From Thamnidium elegans (Eukaryota; Mucoromycota; Mucoromycetes; Mucorales; Mucoraceae), in contig JAIXMG010000034.1 of the NCBI GenBank assembly GCA_025201345.1, positions 1 to 64,000 on the forward strand: DNA of 64,000 nucleotides, given 5' to 3'. Shown one piece after another: positions 54,629-64,000 of the stretch (position 1 is its first letter; the number at the start of each line of letters is the position of its first letter). The notes beneath the pieces were generated by a model. It saw only the letters and a program-made list of their open reading frames with translations. It ran no database searches and was not told the origin of the DNA. The translations under genes and the position numbers were made by a program.

Positions 54629-55962
54629 CACTGTGGCCAGATAAAGTTGTTTTTTATACTAATAACAGTAGAATTGTTTCTAAATATGCACACTGTAAAT
54701 TCGGAAACTATGAGATAGTATGGTTACTGAATTTAGTATCCATGTATACTGGATTTATTATGCAGTATATTTTCCACTGAACGCAGTAAGTTGGATACTG
54801 AAATTGAAATGGTATCTTATATACCCTATTTAGTAGAAATTCCACTAAAAAATACGTCATGAGTCTGTTTATTCAGTAACCATTGCTCTTTATTCAGTAG
54901 CCATTGTTTTTTATTTAGTAAAATCTCTGTCTATTCAGTAGCCATTGCTCTTTATTTAGTAGCCATTGTTTTTTATTTAGTAGCCGTTGTTCTTTATTCA
55001 GTAGCCATTTATAACAACTTACTTCTACATAATATATATGGTTAAAATCTGTTTTACATAAATAGTGTTATTATCAAACTTACAAGTAAATAAAAAACCA
55101 AGACATATGGTTAAACGGTTTCTTCTCTGTAAATATATAAATGTTTGTAGATATTAATAGGTAGTAAATAAAAATAACTAAAAGATGTGTACCTTAAGGT
55201 GAACCATAATAGTATTCAATGGTTAAATATCTAAAAGCAAACGAACAAAAAAAAAATTGTTTTAGCGGTGGGAAAAAATAAAAAAAAATACTTTACTTAG
55301 CGTTTAGGGATACAATAGAGGCGAATGAACTAGAGAAGAAGAAAAACAGTTATGTTCCATTTCAAGAGATTCAGTTTATTGTTACCATTGAGATTAGTCT
55401 TTTGTGTATAAAGTGAAGTAAAAGTATATATAAAAAAGGAAAAGAAAAAAAAAGGGGGGGGGGGAAAGGCAAGGTCGCTTACGTCTGTGGTTGAAAAAAA
55501 AAGTCACCTTCTGCTTGGCTAAACGACCTCTTTTTTTATACGTGATTCTGAAATTTATATAGTAAGTCCTAAGTATACTGAAAAAAAGAAAGCACAAATA
55601 TATGTAGTAAATCAATTTTTTTTTTTTTTTTTTTTGGATAACGTGGCAGTGTCTTTTTTCTTTTTTTTTCTTTAAATAAATTTATATATTTGTCTATATT
55701 ATTTGTACTTTGATAATTAACTTATTCCTCTATACATGTAAGCACTAAGATCTAAACGACTATGACGCTGTAATATACGTATTTGTTATAGAACATTGGT
55801 ATGCACCTTTTTAATATTTTAATTCCCTGGTAAAGAAAAAATCTAAATTTAGAATAAAAAAAAGGGAAGAGTATTTTCTACTGAAAATAGCGGAATATAT
55901 TCCGTATTTAGTAACTATGTCCACTAATAACAGTATCATTTACTAAATATCTGGCCATAGTG
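54629..55962. mobile_element. CACTA-like non-autonomous DNA transposon, copy 2 (1334 bp)
   Basis: Inverse orientation to copy 1: it starts CACTGTGGCCAGATAAAG and ends ATCTGGCCATAGTG, with the 3-bp duplication TTA (54626-54628, 55963-55965). It lies in the Gyp7 leader between primer-binding site and Gag. The subterminal array of TTTATT(C/T)AGTAGCCATTG units (about 54865-55015) is longer than in copy 1. No coding capacity. Confidence 0.8.
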
Positions 55963-55974
55963 TTAACAAGTCTC

Positions 55975-55987
55975 GGCGAGACCTCCA
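55975..55987 (-). other. Putative Gyp7 primer-binding site
   Basis: TGGAGGTCTCGCC on the minus strand, one base after the LTR end. It starts TGG and lies in the right place, but the matching tRNA (discriminator T) is not in this window. Confidence 0.5.
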
Positions 55988-55988
55988 A

Positions 55989-56371
55989 TGATAAATTACG
56001 GTAGTTGTTTGTGAAATTGATAGCTGATTGTTCCTGATTTATCTATGCCCGAGACTTGAAGAAAGAATCGATAAATAGTATTATAGTTATATTTAGGTAG
56101 TGTTGGCTGTGGTAGTATTATTCCTGGTGTTAACGATTATCTTTTCAGATCCTAATATGTTTCCTTCCAAAAATGTTGTATCAAAACCAAGTTACAAAAA
56201 TAGTATTATAAGTAAAAGCTTATTTATTCAAAGTTAAAGTTAAAATGAAAGATATAATCATAAAATATATTTCTAGCCAATCAGAATCATTAAACGTGAT
56301 ATTCACGTGCTTGTCACGTTTCTTCATAATATGGTAATGGTAATATAATATCACACTCCGTATCAGACACA
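55989..56371 (-). repeat. Gyp7 5' LTR (about 383 bp, single copy)
   Basis: TGTGTCTGATACGG at 56371 to TATCA at 55989 on the minus strand. Borders rest on TG...CA ends, the primer-site position and the adjoining tRNA gene; the second LTR is absent. Confidence 0.55.
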
Positions 56372-56376
56372 TGCCT

Positions 56377-56449
56377 GGGAGATTGGCTCAATTGGTAGAG
56401 CGTCAGATTCCAAATCTGAAGGTCAAGAGTTCGATTCTCTTATTTCTCA
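56377..56449 (+). tRNA. tRNA-Trp (CCA)
   Basis: A 73-nt cloverleaf. The acceptor stem GGGAGAT/ATTTCTC pairs fully with two G-U. The D arm is GCTC...GAGC; the anticodon stem TCAGA/TCTGA is perfect with loop TTCCAAA (anticodon CCA); the T arm AAGAG-TTCGATT-CTCTT is perfect. No intron, no encoded CCA, T-run downstream. Confidence 0.95.
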
Positions 56450-56452
56450 TTT

Positions 56453-56459
56453 CTTTTTT
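56453..56459 (+). terminator. RNA polymerase III terminator of tRNA-Trp
   Basis: CTTTTTT four bases after the tRNA end. Confidence 0.7.
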
Positions 56460-56470
56460 ATAAAAAGAAA

Positions 56471-57079
56471 TGTTGTCAGGTTCACAGACACAAGTGTCAG
56501 CGTCTGAAGTGTATTGTTACGTGCTGAAAATTCCCTTGCAAGTTATAACTCAATTTTATCCGCCAACCACTTTTAATTTATTTTTCAACGTCAATCGATT
56601 ATTTCCTAAATATTATTCTTTCAAACACAGTATACTATATTTTAGTATTAACTTTATTTTATTATTTTATTATCGTACTTCTATAGTCGTGTTCAACAAA
56701 ACTAAAATGTTTTGTTCCGACTCAAGATTAGTATTATTATTTTGTTATTAGATGTTATACAATGCTAAAACATCTCATCTATATTAATTTTCTTTATCTT
56801 ATTCTATTATTTTCGAATTCAAGGGAACTACAAGGTCTATAAAAGCCTGAATTCCTATAACTAAATAAAAAAATCTTATCTTTCAACTGATTAAAAATCT
56901 ACTTAACAACTTTATTATAACAAACAACTTTTTATTCTATATTTTACTTTGATTGATCCCTTGAATATTCGATTGAATTCATTGTAACTTATTTTATTTT
57001 CTATCTATTTTAATTTTCTTTACTTTAACTTCTGGTTCGTTACCTACATTTATATTTTAACTAAGTATAATAACAATAA
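56471..57079 (+). repeat. Gyp8 5' LTR (Gyp1-like family), remainder displaced by Gyp5
   Basis: Starts TGTTGTCAGG 21 bases after tRNA-Trp and ends about two bases before the primer-binding site. Only about 100 bases of leader follow before the Gyp5 LTR at 57199. Confidence 0.6.
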
Positions 57080-57081
57080 CG

Positions 57082-57093
57082 TGGTGCTCACTA
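57082..57093 (+). other. Gyp8 primer-binding site
   Basis: TGGTGCTCACTA, same as Gyp1. Confidence 0.7.
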
Positions 57094-57198
57094 AAGTATA
57101 ATTTATTCTTTAAACTATACTACTCTGTCTTTATTTCCTTAAAAGCAATAAAACTATTATTAAACCGAACGTAACAGTATATTGTTTTGTTATTTAAT

Positions 57199-57339
57199 TG
57201 TCACAGCTAAAATAGAATAAGCTGTGTACTACTTCAATTTAGATATAAATTACTTTAAAATATAAACTCAATAAAAGGTTATCTTTTTACCACTATATAT
57301 TTACAACTAAAAGTATTGTCTATTAAAATAACTCTGACA
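57199..57339 (+). repeat. Gyp5 5' LTR (141 bp)
   Basis: TGTCACAG...CTCTGACA, nearly identical to the Gyp3/Gyp4 LTRs. Confidence 0.9.
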
Positions 57340-57341
57340 AT

Positions 57342-57353
57342 TGGTAGCACCAG
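57342..57353 (+). other. Gyp5 primer-binding site
   Basis: TGGTAGCACCAG, two bases after the LTR. Confidence 0.78.
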
Positions 57354-57386
57354 TAGTTAAAAACACAAATTAACTAAGTATTGTGA

Positions 57387-59330
57387 ATGTCATCAGACGA
57401 CTGTATTCAGAAAGAAATACTGGATCATCCGACACACATCATTCAAGAAATAATTAAATCAGCAAAAAGAAAGTTAAAACCAGAAGAGCAAAAGGAATTA
57501 GTGGAATTTATAACATCCAGAGGAATTTTAATAGATACACCAAAAACATACATAAATTATACAAAATCAGAAAAAGTAACAATATATCAAGGATCAAGAA
57601 CATTAATAGATCAATTCAAAGTATATAAAAATAAAAATAAAAACACTGTAATAGAAGAAGATATTGAAATGAATACAGAAAATAATTCAACAACAACAAG
57701 TAATAAAACTTTCTCTGAAGAAGAAGTTTTACGTTTAATTTCTGCAGCTATACAACAACAGCAGCAACAACCACAACAACATCAACAACAATTCAGTAAT
57801 CAAGTACGAATTCCTACCCCCCCTACATATGATGGTAGTAGAGATATTACAAAAATAAATAATTGGTACACTTCGGTGGAACATTATTTAAGTTTTTATA
57901 ATTTTGAAAGAGCGCGTTGGGTATCCTATGCGATATCATTATTAACAGATCGCGCTCGATTATGGTATTACCGTATGGCACAACAATCTTCTCACGATTT
58001 ATCCGACTGGGAAGTATTTAAAATAAATATGGATATGGAATTCAAACCAAAGTTTACGTTACAATCAACAAGAGACAGATTACTTGAATTAAAACAAACT
58101 TCATCTGTACAAAATTACATTAAAGAATTTCAGGATGTATTACTAGAATTAAATATAACAGAAGATGAAGCTATGGACAAGTTTGCAAGGGGATTAAAAG
58201 ATCGCGCCAGGGCACATATATTACTAAAGGATCCTCTTGATTTAGAAAGTATGTTTCATTGTGCTAGAACTTTTGAATCTGCTACACAGTACGGTAGGTC
58301 TTCAAATGGTTTGAATTCACCAGCCGCAATCATTGATGATCCTATGGATTTATCGGTTGTTGAACTTAAACAGCAAAATCAGCTATTATTGAATTTATTA
58401 AAGCAACAAGGAACTAGCAATAATTATGGACAACGAACCAACAATAATTATTTTTATTGTGATAAGATTGGACATATAAAGGCTGAATGTAGAAACAAAA
58501 AATGGGATGAAGATAGAGGCATATTTCAATCAAAAAGAAATAATCGTAATGACTATCGCACACAAAAGCCTCGTAGTAGTCATAATAGTAATACTAATAA
58601 CTATGGTAACAATAACAATAACTATAGAAAGCCTAACAATTTTCGTCAGCAACTTAATGCACTGTTAGATAGCTATGATCCATTAAGTGATAATACAAAG
58701 AACTATCAAACTAATACTAACAATGATCTTGATAATAAAAACCTAATTGATTTATCATCTTTTGATAATCAAGACTCCTACTCTTATCCCGTGTTATCAC
58801 CTAATATCGCTCCGGAAACACATACCTTATCATCTACCGAAAAATCATTTTTAAATAACGTGGATAACGCATCCAATGCATTACCATTATACAAAACCAT
58901 GGTGGGTGGATCTAAATTCAAAATACTAATCGATAGTGGTGCGAGTACAAACTACGTTCATCCTAAATTACTTTCACACGCTTTGACAGAAAAGGAAATT
59001 ATTAATCAAGCAGTAGAAACAGCCGATGGTAACAAAACAAATATAAACAAAAAAATTACCTTTAGATTATTTCTAGGTGATAGCCACGAATACCAAGAAG
59101 TGGTCACTGCTTATGCCTTTGAGTCAAAATTTGATATTATCCTGGGACGTAACTGGTTAAAAACCACTGCACCTAAACCGGACTGGTTTAATGATACATG
59201 GGAGGTTACAGATTCAAATACTAAGGTTGTCACTAAAATATACCCGGTATCAACATCAAAATCATTGAATAATATTAATACAACTAATCCGCACTTACAA
59301 ACAAAAGAACCAACTAATATTGATATCTAG
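57387..59330 (+). CDS. Gyp5 Gag-protease
   Basis: A 647-residue frame from the same start as Gyp3 (MSSDDCIQKE). It has the Gln-rich tract, Gag core with RARLWYYRMAQQ, a knuckle reading YFYCDKIGHIKAEC (first Cys replaced by Tyr), and Asn-rich linkers. Then comes a complete retropepsin: ILIDSGASTNY, the VETADGNKTNINKK flap region and IILGRNWLK. This is the copy that shows Gag and protease in a single frame with no recoding. The frame ends at 59330 because one T is missing in the codons for IDYLAS. The Cys-to-Tyr change should damage the zinc knuckle. Confidence 0.87.
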   Translation: MSSDDCIQKEILDHPTHIIQEIIKSAKRKLKPEEQKELVEFITSRGILIDTPKTYINYTKSEKVTIYQGSRTLIDQFKVYKNKNKNTVIEEDIEMNTENNSTTTSNKTFSEEEVLRLISAAIQQQQQQPQQHQQQFSNQVRIPTPPTYDGSRDITKINNWYTSVEHYLSFYNFERARWVSYAISLLTDRARLWYYRMAQQSSHDLSDWEVFKINMDMEFKPKFTLQSTRDRLLELKQTSSVQNYIKEFQDVLLELNITEDEAMDKFARGLKDRARAHILLKDPLDLESMFHCARTFESATQYGRSSNGLNSPAAIIDDPMDLSVVELKQQNQLLLNLLKQQGTSNNYGQRTNNNYFYCDKIGHIKAECRNKKWDEDRGIFQSKRNNRNDYRTQKPRSSHNSNTNNYGNNNNNYRKPNNFRQQLNALLDSYDPLSDNTKNYQTNTNNDLDNKNLIDLSSFDNQDSYSYPVLSPNIAPETHTLSSTEKSFLNNVDNASNALPLYKTMVGGSKFKILIDSGASTNYVHPKLLSHALTEKEIINQAVETADGNKTNINKKITFRLFLGDSHEYQEVVTAYAFESKFDIILGRNWLKTTAPKPDWFNDTWEVTDSNTKVVTKIYPVSTSKSLNNINTTNPHLQTKEPTNIDI

Positions 59331-60297
59331 CATCAGCTACACAAGTAGCTCGGTGGCTTAAAAAAGATCAAATAACCGAATGTTTTATAGTAAATTTTAT
59401 AGATGAAAGTACAGGAAATCACGCAACAATCACACCAGTATCACCTATAGACATGAAGGATATTCAACTTGATAAAGAATGGAAAGAAGAATTCTCAAAA
59501 TTATTCCCTTATGCATTCAAGGGAGAGGTAACCGAATTACCACCACATCGACATACCAGGGATATCATTGTAACGGATCCAAAAGATGCACCACCTATAT
59601 TTCATCAACCATATCGTATGAGCCCTCTTGAATTGAATGAATTAAAAAAACAACTTACAGAGCTTGAACAAAAAGGATTAATTGTACCTACCGCATCACC
59701 GTATGGATTTCCAATACTTTTTGTAAGAAAAGCTGGATCAAACAATGCTGATGGAACACCAAAACTACGAATGTGTTGTGACTTCAGAAGTATAAATAAG
59801 ATTACAATAGCTCAACGAATTCCTATTCCACGAATAGATGAATGCTTAGATCAACTTCACAATAGTACATGTTTTTAACAAATTGATTTGATAGGAGCAT
59901 TTAACAAAGTTCGACTATCAGAATCCGATTCAATGAAAGCAACGATATCACATCGTTTTGGACAACATAGATTTTTAGTAGCTCCATTTGGATTAAAGAA
60001 TTCGGGACCATATTTTCAAGATGTAATTAACAAAGTATTGAAACCATTTGTGGATAAATTTGTAATTATCTATGTTGATGATTTATTGATATACTCTAAA
60101 AATGAAATTGAACATAAAGAACATGTAAAACAAGTTTTACAAAAACTTGATGAAGCCAAATTTATTATTAATATAAAAAAATCGCATTTTAACATGAAAG
60201 AACTTACATTTTTAGGTTATCATATTTCAAAAGACGGTATTGCTCCTTCAAAACAAAAAACAGAAGCTATTCAAAAATGGCCTATACCAACAAATGT
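59331..60297 (+). pseudogene. Gyp5 reverse transcriptase fragment
   Basis: After the one-base deletion at about 59327 the frame continues (ASATQVARWLKKDQ). It runs through the RT palm to STCF, where a TCA-to-TAA change (59876-59878) creates a stop, and then on through IGAFNKVRLS and IIYVDDLLIYSK to WPIPTNV, where the long-TIR element begins. RNase H and integrase are missing. At least two disabling changes plus truncation make this a clear pseudogene. Confidence 0.88.
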
Positions 60298-61595
60298 GGA
60301 TCTTAGCTAATATATGGCCACCGCTGGATCTCGAATAATTGAGAGGGTTAAAAAATTACTATAAAAGGCGATTTTTCTTGTGTAACATAGTTTGTGTGAC
60401 ATTCGTGTAACATACTGCCAGAATCATTTTTGAGAGTTTTTGGTTGATTTCAATTTTTTCGCTTATAGTCACATGACTTACTTGAAATCAGCCCAGAAGT
60501 CCTCTATATGGATATCTTGCCAAAATAAGTGAGTTTTGATACGATTTCGTCAAATAAATCGTAAACCGTGGGAGATCGATCGAATACTTGTATAAGCCGT
60601 CTTTTTATATGGGAATGAGAAATATTTATGTTACAAATGTTTTTTTGATTTCAATGTATATTAAAATAATTATAAAAACAAGCTTCGCTACTTTTATTTA
60701 TTTTAATTACATATCATCAAAAACCATAAATACACAAATAAAAAATAAAGTAAAAATTACATTTTATTTTCAATTTTATCTATATATTTATTTATATTCG
60801 AAATATAAATGTTTCTCAATAGGGGTTCTTGACTAGAAATAATTATTGCTGTTAATTAGTGAGAAATGTTTCTGTTTATATTTTATATAATATATAATTT
60901 TAATTACTTGTTATTAAATTTAATTCTTATATTCAATTGTTTTGTTACATTTAAATAATATAATATAATTAATATTCTTGAACAAAGTCGTAAGTTTGAA
61001 CTTACTACGTGCTTTTTATTTAATTTTGAAAGAAAAAAATTATCGCAAATTGGGGTTTCGTTCCGTTGCGAAATTGAAATAGAAAATGAAAAGAATGATA
61101 CTATAATATTAGATCGTTTCTCAAAAGTTATATCAAAAAATAAAATAAAAGTAAAATTACTAGATAATTATCAGACTAAGAATAGATTGTTACTTTTATT
61201 AATGAAAAAGTGTGTGTCTTATATACATATTATGGGTTGAATAAGCGCTTATCATAATGTGAAACTTAGACAGTTTCAACAAGACATTAATGAATGAGCA
61301 ATTTGGAATAATAAATATACTTTTCAGAAAGTCAATTACAATAACAGTGATGCGTATTATGTTTCTAATTGACTTCTTAACAAACGACGTACGATAGAGG
61401 CTTGTTGATTATAAATAGTAAGACTATAAACGAAAAAATTGAAATCAACCAAAAACTCTCAAAAATGATTTTGGCGGTATGTTACACGAAGGTTATACAA
61501 ACTATGTTACACAAGAAAAAATCGCCTTTTATAGTAATTTTTTAACCCTCTCAATTATTCCAGATCCAGCGGTGGCCATATATTAGCTTTTAACC
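60298..61595. mobile_element. Long-TIR non-autonomous DNA transposon, copy 2 (1298 bp)
   Basis: Begins GGATCTTAGCTAATATATGG and ends, inverted, GGTTAAAAGCTAATATATGG, i.e. the reverse orientation of copy 1. Flanks ACAAATGT and ACAAATGG match over seven bases; the eighth is lost because Mer-E starts there. The subterminal repeats match copy 1; the centre differs in part. No transposase. Confidence 0.83.
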
Positions 61596-61602
61596 ACAAA
61601 TG

Positions 61603-64000
61603 GGCTAATAATTAAGATAGGGACTCTTGTTGATTGGTGGTGACTGGATAATAGTAGAGGTTTGAAATTTGGTGAAATGATAGATTGTAATTTTCCGCAA
61701 CTTTTGGTATACTTTTTGTAACTGTCGAGTAATTATTGCGTGAGATACGGGGTTATAAGTATCAATTAAATAGGTTTAAATTCAGTCACGGGCGCAATTT
61801 TAATAGATAGTAGCCCAAATTTATAGAGTTGTTAGAGATAATATTCAAAAATGTTATCTTAAAATTTCAAACGTTTTCATAAGCTATATTTTGCGTAACA
61901 TAGCTTCAAACTTTCAAAATACGCCTATTTTAGGGTATTAAATGATATTGTATATTATGACCATTGTCAAAAATTTTGAATTCCGCAGTAATATTTCTTT
62001 ATATAAGAGCACATACTTTAGAAGTAAAAATGACGTAAAAATGATCTTTCTACGTGAGTTATTGATGGAGCTATAGACAGTGAAAGATAAACTTTACCAT
62101 GTAAATAGCCGAAAACACCAAATATAGAAATATGACTGTGAAAAATGTTATAGTATCTAAACTTGAGTAATATAGTTAGAAAGAGATACGTCTTTAGACT
62201 ACTTTTGTATGTTTGAAAGTTAATTTTGCTTAAAAACTCATTAATTAAATGACAAATAATCCCTGTTACCTAGTATGGTACAGCGTTAGCGTGCAGACCG
62301 TAAATCACAGCATATATTGAGCACGCGGTACTGTAAAGACCGCTGTAATAAGGTACTCTACTAGCTGGTAAACTTAGTAGAAGTATAACTAGTTGTAAGT
62401 TCAATAGATCACAAAAATGATATAGTATTTTATATTGTTTTATTTAAAAAAAAAAAGGTAAAGAGAAAGTAAATCAAGAACGATTGCCACGGGTAATACT
62501 TCCTCTAGGGCGGCCACGTCCACGAGATGGTCTTCCGCGACCTGCTGCTGTTCTAGTACCACCAGTTGATCCTGCTGGCCTACCTACACGACGACGAGGG
62601 TTGGTGGGAATACGCCCAGAACGACGTACACTTACTTCTTCCTCCTGGGGGTCTTCCTCAGTAGACGTTTGTCTAAAAGGGAGAGGCCTTGAGATCCTTA
62701 CAGATGCTGGAATATAATCCTGATCACGAGGATCGTCATTATCTCCGTCGGAATCAGAAAGAACTTCTTCATCTTCGTCTCGGGATCTCCTTCTGTTAAT
62801 CCACTGATCAAACAACTGCTCTTCCCTTCTCAATCTTCTTGCTTGTGCTTCAGGACCCTCACCATCTCGACCAGCCGTAAAAAATACAGGTCCTTCGTCA
62901 TTGCCAGCATTACTAGGCAATACCTCAACCTCACGAATACAGCGCTTCATGCCGCTGATAAAGCCACCTTGGTTGGCATAACGCCAGAGATACTCTAAAA
63001 GCTTACCAGGGCAATCCTTAGCGTTACGGTATCTAGGGCCGATGAACACCTTCAAATCCCTCCAGAGACACTCAATGATATTCGTGTGCAAGTGGCCAGA
63101 AACAGGTGTTAATGATACCTCGGGATTGTTAGTCACTTGGTCAACAGTAGTAAATCCACGGCTATGGTTAACAACCTGGTGCGCACGGAAAAAAAGCTGA
63201 TTATTCTCACCGTCAAAGTCCAACTGACCATCATCTACGTGGGAAGTACGATGAAGGTTACGGTACGCACGCCAACCATCAGAGCGGATAACTGTCTGAG
63301 GCTTACAGAACTGGTAAATAATGGGCAAGAGAGTGGCAGCAGTACGGTTGGGAACGGTAAGGAAGATACGATTACCAGCTTCGAAATGGTGGCGAGTCTC
63401 AGTAATACCGGTGAGCACGTCCGTATACTCATATGTACGTCTGTTAGGATTTTCAGGGACAAGAGCCTCGACCATTCCAAATACCCAGATACCTTCTACG
63501 GGACGACCACGACCATGCTTACGCTTACCGAGCTTCGACTCGTCGATCTGGATATGATGACACCGGGGGTTACTTCCAAGAAGATAGTCCTCACCGAGAT
63601 TATGACTCTCATAGTCCGACAACATCATAACTTGACAATCATACAATAATTGAGACAGCGTATTAGCGCAGATACTATGATTTCTAAGCACATCAGCAAT
63701 GCGGACACCTTGAAAAAATTGATACATAGCAGATACCATATATTGCAAGATCATTTTCTTACGATAGAAAATGGAGCCTTTAGTAATGCTTCGACGCAAA
63801 GTAGTAGAATGGCCGAGAACTACGCCATCATCACTTAAAGACAACACACCACTGCATTTCCAATACCATTGGTCTCTCTCTTCACGCCACCATAAATAAG
63901 GATATCCAGTACACCCATTAATACCACAGCGAACTTCTGGATCCCTATCAAACGCTTGAAAATCATCCTTGAGAACACTAGAAATAAGAATATTTGATAT
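61603..64000 (-). mobile_element. Mer-E: Merlin-type transposon, 3' part (5' part off the right edge)
   Basis: The 3' terminus GGCTAATAATTAAGATAGGG starts at 61603, directly after the target duplication of the long-TIR element. 61603-62473 is the 3' region with no other gene. It is nearly identical to Mer-D and has the empty Tc1 site. Confidence 0.88.
62474..63977 (-). CDS. Mer-E transposase, exon 2 (ISXO2-like / DDE_Tnp_IS1595 family)
   Basis: Exon 2 starts after an intron acceptor TTTCTAG (63978-63984); exon 1, by comparison with Mer-D, lies just past the window. The 1504-nt exon is open. It shows CGINGC with a downstream Cys, IQIDESKLGKRK, IRSDGWRAY and HTNIIECLW, the catalytic DDE residues. 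The C terminus is an acidic block (DEDEEVLSDSDGDNDD) followed by RRSGRIP and GRGRPRG, AT-hook-like repeats. Compared with Mer-D only a few residues differ (for example VDQV versus VYQV). Probably functional if exon 1 is intact. Confidence 0.88.

Larger units (their letters stand above)
50720..56371 (-). mobile_element. Gyp7: Ty3/gypsy retrotransposon, 3' part lost to Mer-D
   Basis: On the minus strand: 5' LTR 55989-56371, primer-binding site, CACTA-like insertion (54629-55962), Gag, -1 frameshift signal, protease, RT and the beginning of RNase H, then the Mer-D terminus. It is a different lineage from Gyp1-Gyp6 (FIDD active-site box, different Gag and primer site). Integrase and 3' LTR are not seen. 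Its LTR ends 5 bases upstream of tRNA-Trp. Confidence 0.85.
57199..60297 (+). mobile_element. Gyp5: Gyp3/Gyp4-family retrotransposon, truncated in RT
   Basis: 5' LTR, primer site, a long Gag-protease frame and part of RT. The sequence stops at 60297, where a long-TIR element is inserted, and does not resume in the window. It is more diverged from Gyp3 and Gyp4 than they are from each other. Confidence 0.9.

Noticed and set aside
54865..55015. Regularly spaced short repeats that might suggest a CRISPR-like array
   Set aside because: Units are imperfect, spacers are not unique, and they sit in the subterminal part of a CACTA-like transposon in a eukaryotic genome.
55434..55470. G-run (CCCCCCCCCC on the other copy) as a G-quadruplex or regulatory tract
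   Set aside because: A single homopolymer in a non-coding transposon; length differs between copies and no further G-tracts are nearby.

Overview
The window looks like a transposon-dense stretch of a eukaryotic, most probably fungal, genome. The signs are short spliceosomal introns (60-65 nt, GTAAGT-type donors) in the transposase genes, eukaryotic tRNA genes without encoded CCA and with oligo-T terminators, very AT-rich sequence, Ty3/gypsy LTR retrotransposons, and Merlin, Tc1/mariner and CACTA-type DNA transposons. An early-diverging fungus (Mucoromycota-like) is my best guess; nothing here fixes the species. I see no host protein-coding gene. The only host genes I can support are tRNA-Met(CAT) at 13163-13235 and tRNA-Trp(CCA) at 56377-56449.

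Layout, using local names. Gyp1 (minus, 1-3220, cut by the window edge) is inserted in Mer-A (plus, 3221-6459), a Merlin/IS1595-type transposon. Then come the 5' part of Gyp6 (minus, 6460-7222), Gyp2 (minus, 7227-13152), tRNA-Met, Gyp3 (minus, 13311-18786), Mer-B (minus, 18832-22691) and the rest of Gyp6 (plus, 22692-26850). Mer-A and Mer-B form a 3239-bp inverted repeat. The two Gyp6 pieces are the halves of one element, split by Mer-B with a 9-bp target duplication and then separated by an inversion between Mer-A and Mer-B. 26851-29486 is a mosaic of old LTR pieces. Gyp4 (plus, 29487-37293) carries a CACTA-like element (31085-32371) and a long-TIR element (36084-37147). Next is a nest: Mer-C (40060-44546) inside Mer-F (37609-45970) inside Mer-G (37298-46334). 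Mer-D (46335-50719) carries a Tc1 element (47552-49204) and itself interrupts Gyp7 (minus, 50720-56371), which also carries a second CACTA-like copy (54629-55962). After tRNA-Trp come the Gyp8 LTR, truncated Gyp5 (57199-60297), a second long-TIR element (60298-61595) and Mer-E (61603 to the edge).

The most interesting signals are: (1) all four Merlin elements whose 5' end is visible carry a different degenerate tRNA-like A-box/B-box module 484-502 bp from that end, in the transposase direction; (2) three gypsy families each show a slippery heptamer of the X XXY YYZ type, a 6-8 nt spacer and a hairpin at the Gag/Pro junction, with the -1 frame open downstream; (3) in Gyp2/Gyp6 the integrase C-terminal tail is encoded inside the LTR; (4) gypsy elements sit 5-10 bp upstream of both tRNA genes, twice at the same site for tRNA-Met.

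The retrotransposons supply Gag, protease, reverse transcriptase/RNase H and integrase in the usual Ty3 order, but most pol copies carry frameshifts; only Gyp3 and Gyp4 keep a long intact RT-RNase H-integrase frame. Mer-A/B, Mer-C, Mer-F and Mer-E appear to encode intact transposases. All comparisons were done by eye; identities are visual judgments, not computed values.
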